Shown piece by piece: positions 25,114 through 32,605 of a DNA stretch of 64,000 nt; the first letter of the stretch is position 1; each line of letters begins with the position of its first letter. Location: positions 1 to 64,000 of the forward strand of contig NZ_PVMZ01000039.1 of the NCBI RefSeq assembly GCF_003001815.1, read 5' to 3'. This DNA comes from Actinoplanes italicus. Its GTDB lineage: Bacteria > Actinomycetota > Actinomycetes > Mycobacteriales > Micromonosporaceae. A program made the position numbers and the translations under genes. The notes under the pieces are model-generated. The model was not told where the DNA came from, ran no database searches, and saw only the letters and a list, made by a program, of their open reading frames with translations.

Positions 25114-26535
25114 TCAGGTCCGTTGAGACAGCCGTGAGACAGAGCCGGGCCGGTGGAACCGGGCGGCGGCGAGCAGCGCGAGCCGGGCCGGCCCACGCCC
25201 CCAGATCGGCAGGTGTGTGGTGTGCAGCAGGATCTCGTCGCGCAGCACGTCCTCGGGACCGTGGCCGGGGTCCCCGGCCGGCACGGACACCGGCGTGACA
25301 CCCGCCCGCTCGGCCCGCACCCACAGGTCGGTCACCGCACCGTGCCCGCCGAACCGGCCGTCGACACCGCCGAGCCGTTGCAGCAGGTCACGGCGAATCA
25401 GGACGGGCGGCGCGGGTGCGAGTTCGGTGAGGCCCAGACAGTATGCGACGGCACGCCGCAGCGACGGCCGCCGGACCGCGCCGCCGTAGAGCCCCGCACC
25501 GGGAAACCGCACCGCGAGCGCGTGCAGAACCTCGTCCACCTCACCGCCGACCGCCACCAGCGCGGCCGTCGGGGTGACGGTCGTCATGCCGGCGCCCGGA
25601 GCGGCGACACCCCCGGCCGGAATGGAGACGCCCGGCGCGGGAACCCCCGCGGTCGTAGTGGAGACGCCCGGCGCGGGAACCCCCGCGGTCGTAGTGGAGA
25701 CGCCCGGCGCGAAGGAGCCCGGAGTGCGTAACCCGTCCGCCCGGGCCCAGCGCTCGGGCCGCCGCAGCCGGCTCGCCACCTGCACCCACAGGAACGCCGG
25801 GACGTGCGGCCACAGCCGGGGCGCGGCCAGCACCGCCCGCGCGTTACTGCCGGCACCGGCGGCCGGCGACGCGTCGGCGAGTTCGGCGTTGCCCTGACGC
25901 CACCGCGCCAGCACCCGGATCAGTTCCCGTCCGGCGGGCAGGACGAGCAACATCCCGGCGTCGTCGACGACCCGGCGTTCCGCCCCGGCGAACCGCGAAC
26001 GTACGAACGCGTCGTCGGCGATCACGTCGGGGAATTCGCCCCACCGCTGCCGGCCGGCCGCGTTCACCGCGTAACAGCCGCTGCCGACGACATCGCCCTC
26101 GACCGAGGGCAGGCGCGACCAGACCGCCCCGAACCCGCGGGCCAGCCGGTCCCCCGGACGCACCAGAACCGGCCGCGGGCCCACCAGCACCGGCCGGCCG
26201 GCCGCGTCCATAGCCGCCACCAGCGCGGGCAGCGACCCCGGCGTTAGCACCGTGTCCGCGTCGAGATAGACGACGGGTACGCCACGGAGGTACTCGTTCG
26301 CCGCGTTCAGAGCCGCCGGTTTGGACGCGGCCGCGAGCTCCACCACGATGAGGTCCACATCGGCACCGGCACCGGCCGCCCGCGCCACGTCCGCCGTGTC
26401 GTCCGTGCACCCGTTCGCCACCACCACGACCCGCACGTCCAGACCCGCCGCGCCGGCGGCGACCGAGCGCAGGCAGGCCCCGATCAGGGCCCGTTCGTCG
26501 TGGGCAGGCACCACCACGTCGACGCGGCCGCCCAT
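25114..26535 (-). CDS. GT2-family glycosyltransferase with repeat-bearing linker
   Basis: A 473-residue protein. The N-terminal half is a GT-A fold GT2 enzyme: VDVVVPAHDERALIGACLRSV, KPAALNAANEYLRGVPVVYLDADT (DxD-type motif) and DVIADDAFVRSRF. A threonine/proline/glycine-rich linker, near residues 275-315, carries a 36-bp in-frame repeat. The C-terminal third (VLIRRDLLQRLGGVDGRFG...TDLWVRAERAG) resembles the acceptor half of another GT2 enzyme. The acceptor and donor cannot be read. ATG 26535 was chosen because the GT2 fold starts there; the frame is open further upstream through a proline-rich repeat (PPLSPD). The gene follows another GT2 gene on the same strand, after a tandem array. Confidence 0.8.
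   Translation of the reverse strand: MGGRVDVVVPAHDERALIGACLRSVAAGAAGLDVRVVVVANGCTDDTADVARAAGAGADVDLIVVELAAASKPAALNAANEYLRGVPVVYLDADTVLTPGSLPALVAAMDAAGRPVLVGPRPVLVRPGDRLARGFGAVWSRLPSVEGDVVGSGCYAVNAAGRQRWGEFPDVIADDAFVRSRFAGAERRVVDDAGMLLVLPAGRELIRVLARWRQGNAELADASPAAGAGSNARAVLAAPRLWPHVPAFLWVQVASRLRRPERWARADGLRTPGSFAPGVSTTTAGVPAPGVSTTTAGVPAPGVSIPAGGVAAPGAGMTTVTPTAALVAVGGEVDEVLHALAVRFPGAGLYGGAVRRPSLRRAVAYCLGLTELAPAPPVLIRRDLLQRLGGVDGRFGGHGAVTDLWVRAERAGVTPVSVPAGDPGHGPEDVLRDEILLHTTHLPIWGRGPARLALLAAARFHRPGSVSRLSQRT
25625..25710 (-). repeat. 36-bp in-frame minisatellite in the GT2 linker
   Basis: Copies begin at 25625, 25661 and 25697 (the third partial). On the coding strand the unit encodes the 12-residue repeat GVSTTTAGVPAP. 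It sits between the catalytic domain and the C-terminal part of the glycosyltransferase. Confidence 0.9.
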
Positions 26536-26558
26536 GGAGATCGACGGCGACTCGGGGG

Positions 26559-26665
26559 TCAACGGCTGCTCGGGGGTCAACGGCTGCTCGGGACTCAACG
26601 GCGGGTCGGGACTCAACGGCGGGTCGGGGCTCAACGGCGGGTCGGGGCTCAACGGCGGGTCGGGG
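26559..26665. repeat. 18-bp minisatellite, six copies, between two GT2 genes
   Basis: Six units begin at 26559, 26577, 26595, 26613, 26631 and 26649 with TCAACGGCKGSTCGGG. The stop codon of the upstream GT2 gene (complement of TCA, 26649-26651) is the first triplet of the last unit, so the array seems to have spread from the 3' end of that gene into the intergenic space. Confidence 0.92.
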
Positions 26666-27464
26666 TGAGCCGGCCCGCGGCGTGCACGGCCAGGAAGACG
26701 GCGGCGGCCGGCCACGCCGCGGGCTTGGCCAGCAACGACTTCACCACGCCGCGGTGCCGGATGTGATCGTCCGGGTAGGGCGGTCGCGGGGTGAGGCCAC
26801 CGAGCTCGCGGTTGCCGCGCTGGTAGCGGCGCCTCGCCCGGAGCAGATCGGCCACACCGTCCGGGGCGACCACCTGGTACCACTCGTCGGAGACGACACG
26901 GCGCTCGAACGGCGCGAAGTGCCAGCGCACCCACTTGTCGTCGGAGTGCAGGTCGGGCAGCACGTCCCAGCGCGACCGGCCCTCCGCCGACACCGCGTAC
27001 GCTCCGCAGGTGGCCGGCGAGCGCCGCACGTACGGCAGCTCCCGCCAGATGCGGTAGTAGGCCTGGGTCACCGCGCTCTGGCCGGGAGCCAGCCGGAACC
27101 TCGGCACCGCGAAGTGGATGCCGGTGCCCGGAGCCAGGACCGCGAGCAGCGTCGCGACCGCCGACGGCGACAGCGCGGCGTCCTGGTCCAGGTAGAGCCG
27201 GGCGCCCGGCGGCAGCAGCCGGTCGGCCGCCCGCATGCCGGCCTGCCTGCCCGGCGCGGTCCGGATGACGATGCACTCGATCCCGGCGGCACGGACCTCG
27301 GGCGCCAGGGCGACGGCCCGGTCGTAGCTGTCGGCACGGTCGTCGTTCACCGCGACGACCACGTGCACGTCGCGGGTACGGGTCTGCCGAGCCAGCGAAC
27401 GCATGCTGCGGTCGAGCATGGTCGAGCCGTGGTGAGTCGGGATGACCACACCCAATCTGGCCAC
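26649..27464 (-). CDS. GT2-family glycosyltransferase
   Basis: A 271-residue GT-A fold glycosyltransferase. It starts ARLGVVIPTHHGSTMLDRSMRSLARQT, with a nucleotide-binding core AVNDDRADS and LYLDQDAALSPSAV (DxD-like motif), and contains GAYAVSAEGRSRWDVLPDLHSDDKWVRWHF (the DD of HSDD is a likely catalytic pair). The C-terminus has one hydrophobic stretch (AAWPAAAVFLAVHAA), possibly membrane-associated. GTG 27464 follows GGGGAAACC. It is upstream of the second GT2 gene and similar in layout to its N-terminal domain, so the two may be old paralogues. Whether they act on the peptide or on a cell-envelope glycan is open. Confidence 0.85.
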   Translation of the reverse strand: MARLGVVIPTHHGSTMLDRSMRSLARQTRTRDVHVVVAVNDDRADSYDRAVALAPEVRAAGIECIVIRTAPGRQAGMRAADRLLPPGARLYLDQDAALSPSAVATLLAVLAPGTGIHFAVPRFRLAPGQSAVTQAYYRIWRELPYVRRSPATCGAYAVSAEGRSRWDVLPDLHSDDKWVRWHFAPFERRVVSDEWYQVVAPDGVADLLRARRRYQRGNRELGGLTPRPPYPDDHIRHRGVVKSLLAKPAAWPAAAVFLAVHAAGRLTPTRR

Positions 27465-27594
27465 GGTTTCCCCGTTCCGTAGGCGAGATCTGCATCCTCG
27501 CACCGTCCGAAGTGGCCTGCCCATGGGCGAACCGGCCGACTTCGATGTCCGAGCGTAGGAATCCGATTCACGTCCCGGCGTGTGAGGGATCGCG

Positions 27595-28365
27595 TCAGCG
27601 GGTGCGGCGGGCCAGGTGGACGATGAGGTCGGCGGTGATCTCGACGGTGGCCGGCAGGACCCGTTCGATGCTGTCGAAGGCCTGCCCGCGGGCCGAGGGC
27701 GGCAGCTCCAGGTAGGCCGAGATGGTGGCGAGGTGTCCGATGTAGTCGGCGGCACTCATCGCGAGGCGGCGCTCGATCACGACCTGCCGCACGTCGGTGA
27801 ACAGGCCGGACAGCAGCAGTTCGGTGCCCGGCCACCACATCTCGGCGCTCTCCGGGGTGCCGTCCGGCGACGGGATCTCGTCGGTGGCGAGGAACGGCGC
27901 CCGGGCGATACGGACCGCCTCCTCCACGGCCGGGTCGGAGAGCCGGGCCGGGCCGCCGAACGACGCGAACACGCCACCCGGCTCCAGCAGCTCCGCCATC
28001 CGCGTCCAGCGGCCGTCCGGCCTCGTCCAGTGCAGCGCCGCGGCGGCGTACACCAGGTCGAAGCTCTTCCTGGTCTTGATCTCCTCGAACGCCGCACGCA
28101 TCACCGTCACCTCCGCGGGGACGTGTTTACGCAGCTCGGTGAGCATGCCCTCGTCCGGGTCGGTCGCGGTGACGGCGATGCCGGGCCTGGCGAAGAGGCG
28201 AGTGGCCTTGCCGGTTCCGGCTCCGACCTCGAGCGCGGTGCGGATCGGCCGATCCGCGTAGGAGTTCACGAGGTCGAAGAGTTCGTCCGGATAGCCGGGC
28301 CGGAACCGCTCGTAGGTCTCCGCCACCGCTCCGAAACTCACCGCGCGTCCTGACACGCCCGGCAT
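27595..28365 (-). CDS. Class I SAM-dependent methyltransferase
   Basis: A 256-residue methyltransferase. The start region FGAVAETYERFRPGYPDELFDLV, motif I TALEVGAGTGKATRLFA, the acidic TDPDEGML and FDLVYAAAALHWT (motif IV) place it in the UbiE/trans-aconitate-methyltransferase-like group. A W-rich segment (SAEMWWPGTELLL) follows. The substrate is unknown. ATG 28365 is used; a GTG nine bases downstream (VSGRAVSFG) is also possible. It stands alone between the GT2 pair and a TetR gene and may mark the right end of the cluster or lie outside it. Confidence 0.85.
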   Translation of the reverse strand: MPGVSGRAVSFGAVAETYERFRPGYPDELFDLVNSYADRPIRTALEVGAGTGKATRLFARPGIAVTATDPDEGMLTELRKHVPAEVTVMRAAFEEIKTRKSFDLVYAAAALHWTRPDGRWTRMAELLEPGGVFASFGGPARLSDPAVEEAVRIARAPFLATDEIPSPDGTPESAEMWWPGTELLLSGLFTDVRQVVIERRLAMSAADYIGHLATISAYLELPPSARGQAFDSIERVLPATVEITADLIVHLARRTR

Positions 28366-28510
28366 CCTGCCACGACCCCGGCTGTCCGCGCCCGCGAATA
28401 CAGGGTCCGAAGGGTGAGCTTCCGCCTGGCGGCGTACGCCGTGTGCATCGACGACGACCGGGTCCCGCTCGCGGATCCCGGATGCGCCCGTCACGGCCGG
28501 CTGGACTCGG

Positions 28511-29125
28511 TCAGGGCATCAGCAACCGGTTGATCTGCTCGGCCGACATGGGCTCGACGGCGATCGGCTTGGCGGCCGCAGCCCGCAGCCCGTCCAGCAT
28601 GAAGCTCACGCCGCGGCGCCACGCGTCCGAGCCGGCCGACGCGGCAGCACGGGCGAGCGGCGCGTGCGAGGCGAAGAAGAACAGCAGGTCGGAGGCGGTG
28701 AAGTCGGACCGCAGCGAGCCGTCGAGGCGGGCCCGCTCGATGATCGACTCGGCAGCGGCGAACGAGTTGTCGCAGACCGCCATGAGCCGGCTGGCGTCCG
28801 GGAACCTGCGCGTCAGCACGTCACCCATGGCCGGGTCGACGGCCTGCAGCTCGCAGACCTCGGTCACGTAGCCGGCGAAGCCCTCCCATGCGCCCGGGCA
28901 GGCCAGTGCCCGGCGAGCGGCCTCCCCGAGCCGGGTGGCGGCGAGATCGGCGACCACCTCGTCGAGCAGCGCCTCCCGGGAGCCGAACAGGTTGTAGAGC
29001 GTGCCGTGACTCACCCCGGCCCGGCGGGCGATCTCCTTGAGCGAGACCTGAAGTCCCTGTTCTCCGAAGAGCTCGGCCGCGGCGGTACGCAGTCTGGCCG
29101 CGTTGCGTTGTGCGTCGGCGCGCAT
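28511..29125 (-). CDS. TetR-family transcriptional regulator
   Basis: A 204-residue TetR repressor. The helix-turn-helix occupies residues about 8-55 (LRTAAAELFGEQGLQVSLKEIARRAGVSHGTLYNLFGSREALLDEV). The C-terminal ligand domain is alanine-rich with few aromatics. It is divergent from the small CX4C peptide and FrnE-like genes, and two TTGACC-N4-GGTCAA-type boxes lie in between, so it probably represses itself and the FrnE pair. The inducing ligand cannot be read from the sequence. Confidence 0.94.
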   Translation of the reverse strand: MRADAQRNAARLRTAAAELFGEQGLQVSLKEIARRAGVSHGTLYNLFGSREALLDEVVADLAATRLGEAARRALACPGAWEGFAGYVTEVCELQAVDPAMGDVLTRRFPDASRLMAVCDNSFAAAESIIERARLDGSLRSDFTASDLLFFFASHAPLARAAASAGSDAWRRGVSFMLDGLRAAAAKPIAVEPMSAEQINRLLMP

Positions 29126-29138
29126 GCCCCTCCGTAAC

Positions 29139-29197
29139 TTGACCCCGCGGTCAACATGTCTGCTACCGTTGCCGCCATAAGTTGACCGCCAGGTCAG
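29139..29197. promoter_or_regulatory. Two TetR-type operator boxes
   Basis: TTGACCCCGCGGTCAA (29139-29154) is a perfect dyad with 6-bp arms. TTGACCGCCAGGTCAG (29182-29197) is the same with one mismatch. Their centres are 43 bp apart, one near each divergent gene. Confidence 0.75.
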
Positions 29198-29215
29198 AAT
29201 ACCGGAGGTGCGGCC

Positions 29216-29338
29216 ATGCCGGAGATCCCGGCCGAGCAGCCCGTCGACGAGGAGATCACCGTCGAGGAGCTGCCGCAGTTGATCACGCTGGAGGGCTCCG
29301 AGGACGCCCCGGTCTGCGAGAACGGAGTGTGCCTGTGA
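29216..29338 (+). CDS. Small acidic CX4C peptide, coupled to the FrnE-like gene
   Basis: A 40-residue frame too short for usual gene calling: MPEIPAEQPVDEEITV at the start and DAPVCENGVCL at the end. ATG 29216 has GGAGGTG 6 nt upstream and directly follows the second TetR box. Its stop overlaps the GTG of the next gene (GTGA, 29335-29338), so translation is coupled. It is strongly acidic, and its only two cysteines form CENGVC at the C-terminus. With a DsbA-family protein next to it, it could be a redox substrate or carry a metal; no function is established. I do not recognise a named family. Confidence 0.75.
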   Translation: MPEIPAEQPVDEEITVEELPQLITLEGSEDAPVCENGVCL

Positions 29339-29976
29339 GCATCCGCATCGACGTCTGGTCCGACGTGGTCTGCCCGTGGTGCTACATCGGCAAGCGCCGC
29401 CTCGAGACCGCCCTCGACCGGTTCGAGCACGCCGACGAGGTCACCGTCACCTGGCACAGCTTCCAGCTCGACCCGACCATCCCGGCGGGCCACCGCGAAC
29501 CGGTCCAGGAGATGCTGGCCAAGAAGATCGGCGCGCCCGCCTCGCAGGTCCGCGCCATGACCCACCAGGTCACGCAGCTCGCCGAGGCCGAGGGCCTGAG
29601 CTACGACCTGGGCAACGCCATCTCGGTCAACACCCGTGACGCCCACCGGGTGGCACACCTCGCAGGCCAGCACGGCCTCGGCACCGAGATGCACGAGGCG
29701 CTGCTCAAGGCCCACCTGTCCGACGCCGCCGTGGTCGACGACCCGGACACCCTGATCCGGCTGGCCACCGAGGTGGGCGTCCCCGCCGACGAGGCCGGCG
29801 ACGTGGTCCGCGGCACGAAGTACAGCGCCGAGGTCGACGCCGACATCAGCACGGCCCGCAAGATCGGCGTCTCCGGCGTCCCGTTCTTCATGCTCAACGA
29901 GAAGTACGGCATCTCCGGAGCCCAGCCCGCCGAATCCTTCCTGGGCGCCCTCCGCAAGGTTCACGCCGAGTCCTGA
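29335..29976 (+). CDS. DsbA-family oxidoreductase, FrnE-like
   Basis: A 213-residue cytoplasmic DsbA-fold protein. The N-terminus reads IRIDVWSDVVCPWCYIGKRRLE with the CPWC redox motif near residue 11; the helical insert follows (AMTHQVTQLAEAEGL), and the cis-proline loop is GVSGVPFFMLNEKYGISGAQ. This is the FrnE/2-hydroxychromene-2-carboxylate isomerase-like group, linked to disulfide exchange and stress tolerance. GTG 29335 forms GTGA with the preceding peptide gene; GTG 29329 is an alternative. Control by the divergent TetR regulator is likely. Confidence 0.93.
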   Translation: MSIRIDVWSDVVCPWCYIGKRRLETALDRFEHADEVTVTWHSFQLDPTIPAGHREPVQEMLAKKIGAPASQVRAMTHQVTQLAEAEGLSYDLGNAISVNTRDAHRVAHLAGQHGLGTEMHEALLKAHLSDAAVVDDPDTLIRLATEVGVPADEAGDVVRGTKYSAEVDADISTARKIGVSGVPFFMLNEKYGISGAQPAESFLGALRKVHAES

Positions 29977-29981
29977 CCGAC

Positions 29982-30002
29982 GCCGGATGCCGGGCATCCG
30001 GC
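29982..30002 (+). terminator. Hairpin terminator after the FrnE-like gene
   Basis: GCCGGATGC and GCATCCGGC form a perfect 9-bp stem with loop CGG, starting 5 nt after the stop codon. Confidence 0.7.
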
Positions 30003-30081
30003 CCGTGACGAGCGTCCGGTGACCGTTCGCTTTCATCACCGGGTCCGCCCATCCGGCGTCGACGCACGCCCTCCAGCCTAC

Positions 30082-30109
30082 CGACAGTACAGGTTTGGCT
30101 GTACTGTCG
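30082..30109 (+). promoter_or_regulatory. Metalloregulator operator (11-bp inverted repeat)
   Basis: CGACAGTACAG and CTGTACTGTCG are perfect 11-bp arms around GTTTGG. The dyad ends 5 nt before the regulator's GTG start and leaves no room for a usual ribosome binding site, so the transcript may be leaderless or nearly so, with the repressor covering the promoter. Confidence 0.85.
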
Positions 30110-30114
30110 CGGGT

Positions 30115-30444
30115 GTGGAGCTTCTGACGCACGGGTCGGTGCTGGCCCGGTTCGGACATGCGCTGTCGGATCCGACGCGGGCCCGGCTGCTGCTCGCCCT
30201 GCGTGACGGGCCGGGCTATCCGGCCGAGCTGGCCGGGCTGCTCGGCTGCACCCGGCAGAAACTGTCCAACCACCTGGCCTGCCTGCGTGGGTGCGGCCTC
30301 GTGGTGGCGGTGCCCGAGGGCCGCCGGGTGCGCTACGAGCTCGCCGACGAGCGGCTCGCGCATGCGCTCGGTGATCTGCTCGGCCTCGTGCTCGCCGTCG
30401 ACCCGGCGGTCTGCGCGGACTCGGACGAGAAGGGGTGCTGCTGA
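30115..30444 (+). CDS. ArsR/SmtB-family metal-sensing repressor, CmtR type (Cd/Pb)
   Basis: A 109-residue winged-helix repressor. It matches mycobacterial CmtR along most of its length: ALSDPTRARLLLALRDG, LSNHLACLRGCGLVVAVPEGRRVRYELAD, then LGLVLAVDPAVCAD. The three CmtR cadmium/lead ligands have counterparts: the two cysteines of CLRGC in the recognition helix and the C-terminal cysteine of AVCAD. An extra CC ends the protein (EKGCC). GTG 30115 is used because the family sequence begins there and the operator lies immediately upstream. The downstream transporter start overlaps its stop codon, so the two form an autoregulated metal-response unit. Confidence 0.93.
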   Translation: MELLTHGSVLARFGHALSDPTRARLLLALRDGPGYPAELAGLLGCTRQKLSNHLACLRGCGLVVAVPEGRRVRYELADERLAHALGDLLGLVLAVDPAVCADSDEKGCC

Positions 30445-31178
30445 TGACCGGGCCGCTGTTCCAGATCCTCCCCACAGGACCCGGAGTGCAGCGGCGGGCC
30501 GTTCTCCACCGGCGGGTACGGCTGCTCGTCGCGGCGACCATCACCTACAACGTGGTCGAGGCGGTCGTCGCGATCACGGCGGGCACGGTCGCGTCGTCGA
30601 CCGCGCTGATCGGGTTCGGTTTGGACTCGATCATCGAGGTGTCGTCGGCCGCGGCGGTGGCCTGGCAGTTCTCCGGCGCCGATCCGGAACGCCGGGAGAG
30701 GGCGGCGCTGCGGGTCATCGCGGTCTCCTTCTTCGCGCTGGCCGCCTACGTCGGCGTGGAATCGGTCCGGGCGCTGCTGACCGGGACCGAGGCGGAGCAC
30801 TCCACGATCGGGCTCGTCCTGGCCGCCGTCTCGCTCGCGGTGATGCCGGGCCTGTCCTGGGCGCAGCGGCGCGCCGGACGGGAGCTCGGGTCACGGTCGG
30901 CGGTCGCCGACTCGAAGCAGACGCTGCTCTGTACGTACCTCAGCGGGGTCCTGCTCGCCGGTCTCGCCGTCAACAGCCTGTTCGGGTGGACCTGGGCCGA
31001 CCCGGTCGCCGCCCTGGTCATCGCCGCCGTGGCGCTCAAGGAGGGCCGTGAGGCCTGGCGGGGCGACACCTGCTGCTCCCCCGCCACGACAGCGGGACGG
31101 CGCGGACACCCGGAGGCCCCCGGGTGTCCGCGAGAATCGGGTCAGCGCAGCGAGTCGACGTCGATGACGAAGCGGTAG
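30444..31178 (+). CDS. Cation diffusion facilitator-like transporter
   Basis: A 244-residue membrane protein of the cation-efflux (CDF/TMEM163-like) group. It has about five or six helices, with acidic and histidine residues expected of the metal path (NVVEAVVAI, GFGLDSIIEVSSA, AVADSKQTLLCTYLS, WADPVAALVIAAVALKEG). ATG 30444 overlaps the CmtR-type gene's stop (TGATG). Relatives, as I recall, end soon after a GDxCC motif; here GDTCC is followed by 35 more residues that run through a strong terminator-like hairpin and 37 bp into the opposing dehydrogenase gene. That tail suggests that the ancestral stop codon has been lost. Cadmium or lead export is the expected role. Confidence 0.88.
   Translation: MTGPLFQILPTGPGVQRRAVLHRRVRLLVAATITYNVVEAVVAITAGTVASSTALIGFGLDSIIEVSSAAAVAWQFSGADPERRERAALRVIAVSFFALAAYVGVESVRALLTGTEAEHSTIGLVLAAVSLAVMPGLSWAQRRAGRELGSRSAVADSKQTLLCTYLSGVLLAGLAVNSLFGWTWADPVAALVIAAVALKEGREAWRGDTCCSPATTAGRRGHPEAPGCPRESGQRSESTSMTKR
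31101..31132. terminator. Strong bidirectional hairpin between convergent genes
   Basis: CGCGGACACCCGG and CCGGGTGTCCGCG make a perfect 13-bp stem with loop AGGCCC. It lies 9 nt beyond the leftward dehydrogenase stop and inside the C-terminal tail of the rightward transporter reading frame. Confidence 0.75.
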
Positions 31179-32185
31179 CGGACGTCCGACTTCATCACTC
31201 GCTCGTACGCCTCGTTGACCTCGTCGGCGCCGATGACCTCGACCTCCGGCGCGATGCCGTGCTCGGCGCAGAAGTCGAGCATCTCCTGGGTCTCGGCGAT
31301 GCCGCCGATCGACGACCCGGCGAACGAGCGCCGGTTGCTGAACAGCGTGAACACCCCGACCGGCAGCGGCTCCGGCGGCGCACCGACGCTGACCAGCGTG
31401 CCGTCGAGAGCCAGCAGGGACAGGTAGGCCTTCATGTCGATCGGGGCGCTGACCGTGTTGATGATCAGGTCGAACGTGTTGCGGAGCGTCTCGAACGTGG
31501 CCGGGTCGCTGGTGGCGTAGTAGTGCTTCGCACCGAACGCCAGGCCGTCGTCCTTCTTGCTCAGCGTCTGTGACAGCACGGTCACCTCGGCGCCCATGGC
31601 CACGGCGAGCTTCACGCCCATGTGCCCGAGACCGCCCATACCGACCACGGCGACCCTCTTGCCGGGCCCCGCCTTCCAGTGCGCAAGCGGCGAGTACGTG
31701 GTGATGCCGGCACACAGCAGCGGCGCGGCGGCCTGGTGCGGGATGCTCTCCGGCACCCGGAGCACGAAGTCCTCGTCGACGACGACATGGGTCGAGTAGC
31801 CGCCCTGGGTGACGGTGCCGTCACGGTCGACGCTCGCGTACGTGCCGACGTTGCCCGTGAGGCAGTACTGCTCGTACCCGGCCTTGCAGTTGTCGCACTC
31901 CCGGCAGGAGTCGACCATGCAGCCGACCCCGACCCGGTCACCGATCGCGTGCCGGGTGACCGCGGCGCCGGCCTCCCGGACGTGCCCGACGATCTCGTGT
32001 CCGACGGTGAGCGGATAGGGCACCTCGCCCCACTCGCCGCGCACCGTGTGGATGTCGGAGTGGCAGATGCCGGCGTAGCTGATCTCGATCAGGATGTCGC
32101 GTGGCCCCAGGTCACGCCGTTCGATCGTGGTACGGACGAGCGGCTCGGTGGCCGAGGGCGCGGCGATGGCGTTGACGGTAAGGAT
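31142..32185 (-). CDS. Zinc-dependent NAD(P) alcohol dehydrogenase with abnormal start
   Basis: A medium-chain dehydrogenase of about 347 residues (cinnamyl-alcohol/YahK-like group). It has the catalytic zinc ligands in GICHSDIHT and VGHEIVGHV, the structural zinc cysteines in CRECDNCKAGYEQYC, and the Rossmann loop VGMGGLGHMGVKLAV. The family sequence begins ILTVNAIAAPSATEPLV, yet no ATG, GTG or TTG opens this frame; ATC 32185 sits where the start belongs, 7 nt after GGAG. A GTG at 32190 is in another frame and would need one extra base (GTG CCx ATC CTT) to join. So this is either a non-AUG start, a one-base sequencing error, or a start-proximal frameshift. ATG 32044 would lose the zinc site. 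Confidence 0.85.
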   Translation of the reverse strand: MLTVNAIAAPSATEPLVRTTIERRDLGPRDILIEISYAGICHSDIHTVRGEWGEVPYPLTVGHEIVGHVREAGAAVTRHAIGDRVGVGCMVDSCRECDNCKAGYEQYCLTGNVGTYASVDRDGTVTQGGYSTHVVVDEDFVLRVPESIPHQAAAPLLCAGITTYSPLAHWKAGPGKRVAVVGMGGLGHMGVKLAVAMGAEVTVLSQTLSKKDDGLAFGAKHYYATSDPATFETLRNTFDLIINTVSAPIDMKAYLSLLALDGTLVSVGAPPEPLPVGVFTLFSNRRSFAGSSIGGIAETQEMLDFCAEHGIAPEVEVIGADEVNEAYERVMKSDVRYRFVIDVDSLR

Positions 32186-32368
32186 GGCACTTCTCCGATC
32201 GGACTTGCGTTTTCCTTCACTTGATCACGTACCAGCTAACCTGATCCGCATTTCGCCCGCCACCGCTGAAAGGTGTACCAGTAGTACCGTCTCAAGACAT
32301 CGACGGGCTCGACATGATGGAGCAGAATGTCGGGTGCGCCGTATGACCGACCGGTGAGAGGACGTTCC

Positions 32369-32575
32369 ATGAAGGTGAGAACCATCCTGTCGCTGGCCGC
32401 GGCGTCACTCGCGATCGCCGGGTCCGCGGTGGTGCTGAAGACACCGCTGGACGCCACTGCCGGGGGCGGCGGCTCCGGCGCGGTCCTCGTCATCGTCGAC
32501 AACGGCACATTGATCCCGGTCACCGACGATGTACGGGTGGACTGGGACTGCCCCGACTACGCGGCCGACAGCTGA
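32369..32575 (+). CDS. Small secreted protein of unknown function
   Basis: A 68-residue protein beginning MKVRTILSLAAASLAIAGSA, a clear signal peptide, followed by a short glycine-rich piece, a hydrophobic segment (GAVLVIVDNGTLIPV) and an acidic tail with one cysteine (WDCPDYAADS). ATG 32369 has GAGAGGACG upstream. It precedes the S37 peptidase gene by 30 bp and may share its promoter. I do not recognise the family. Confidence 0.6.
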   Translation: MKVRTILSLAAASLAIAGSAVVLKTPLDATAGGGGSGAVLVIVDNGTLIPVTDDVRVDWDCPDYAADS

Positions 32576-32605
32576 CGGGGCTTCGCCCGATCGCCGTACG
32601 TCGAT

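Noticed and set aside
32044..32046. ATG 32044 as start of the alcohol dehydrogenase
   Set aside because: It would remove the catalytic zinc motif GICHSD and about 47 conserved residues that are clearly encoded upstream in the same frame.
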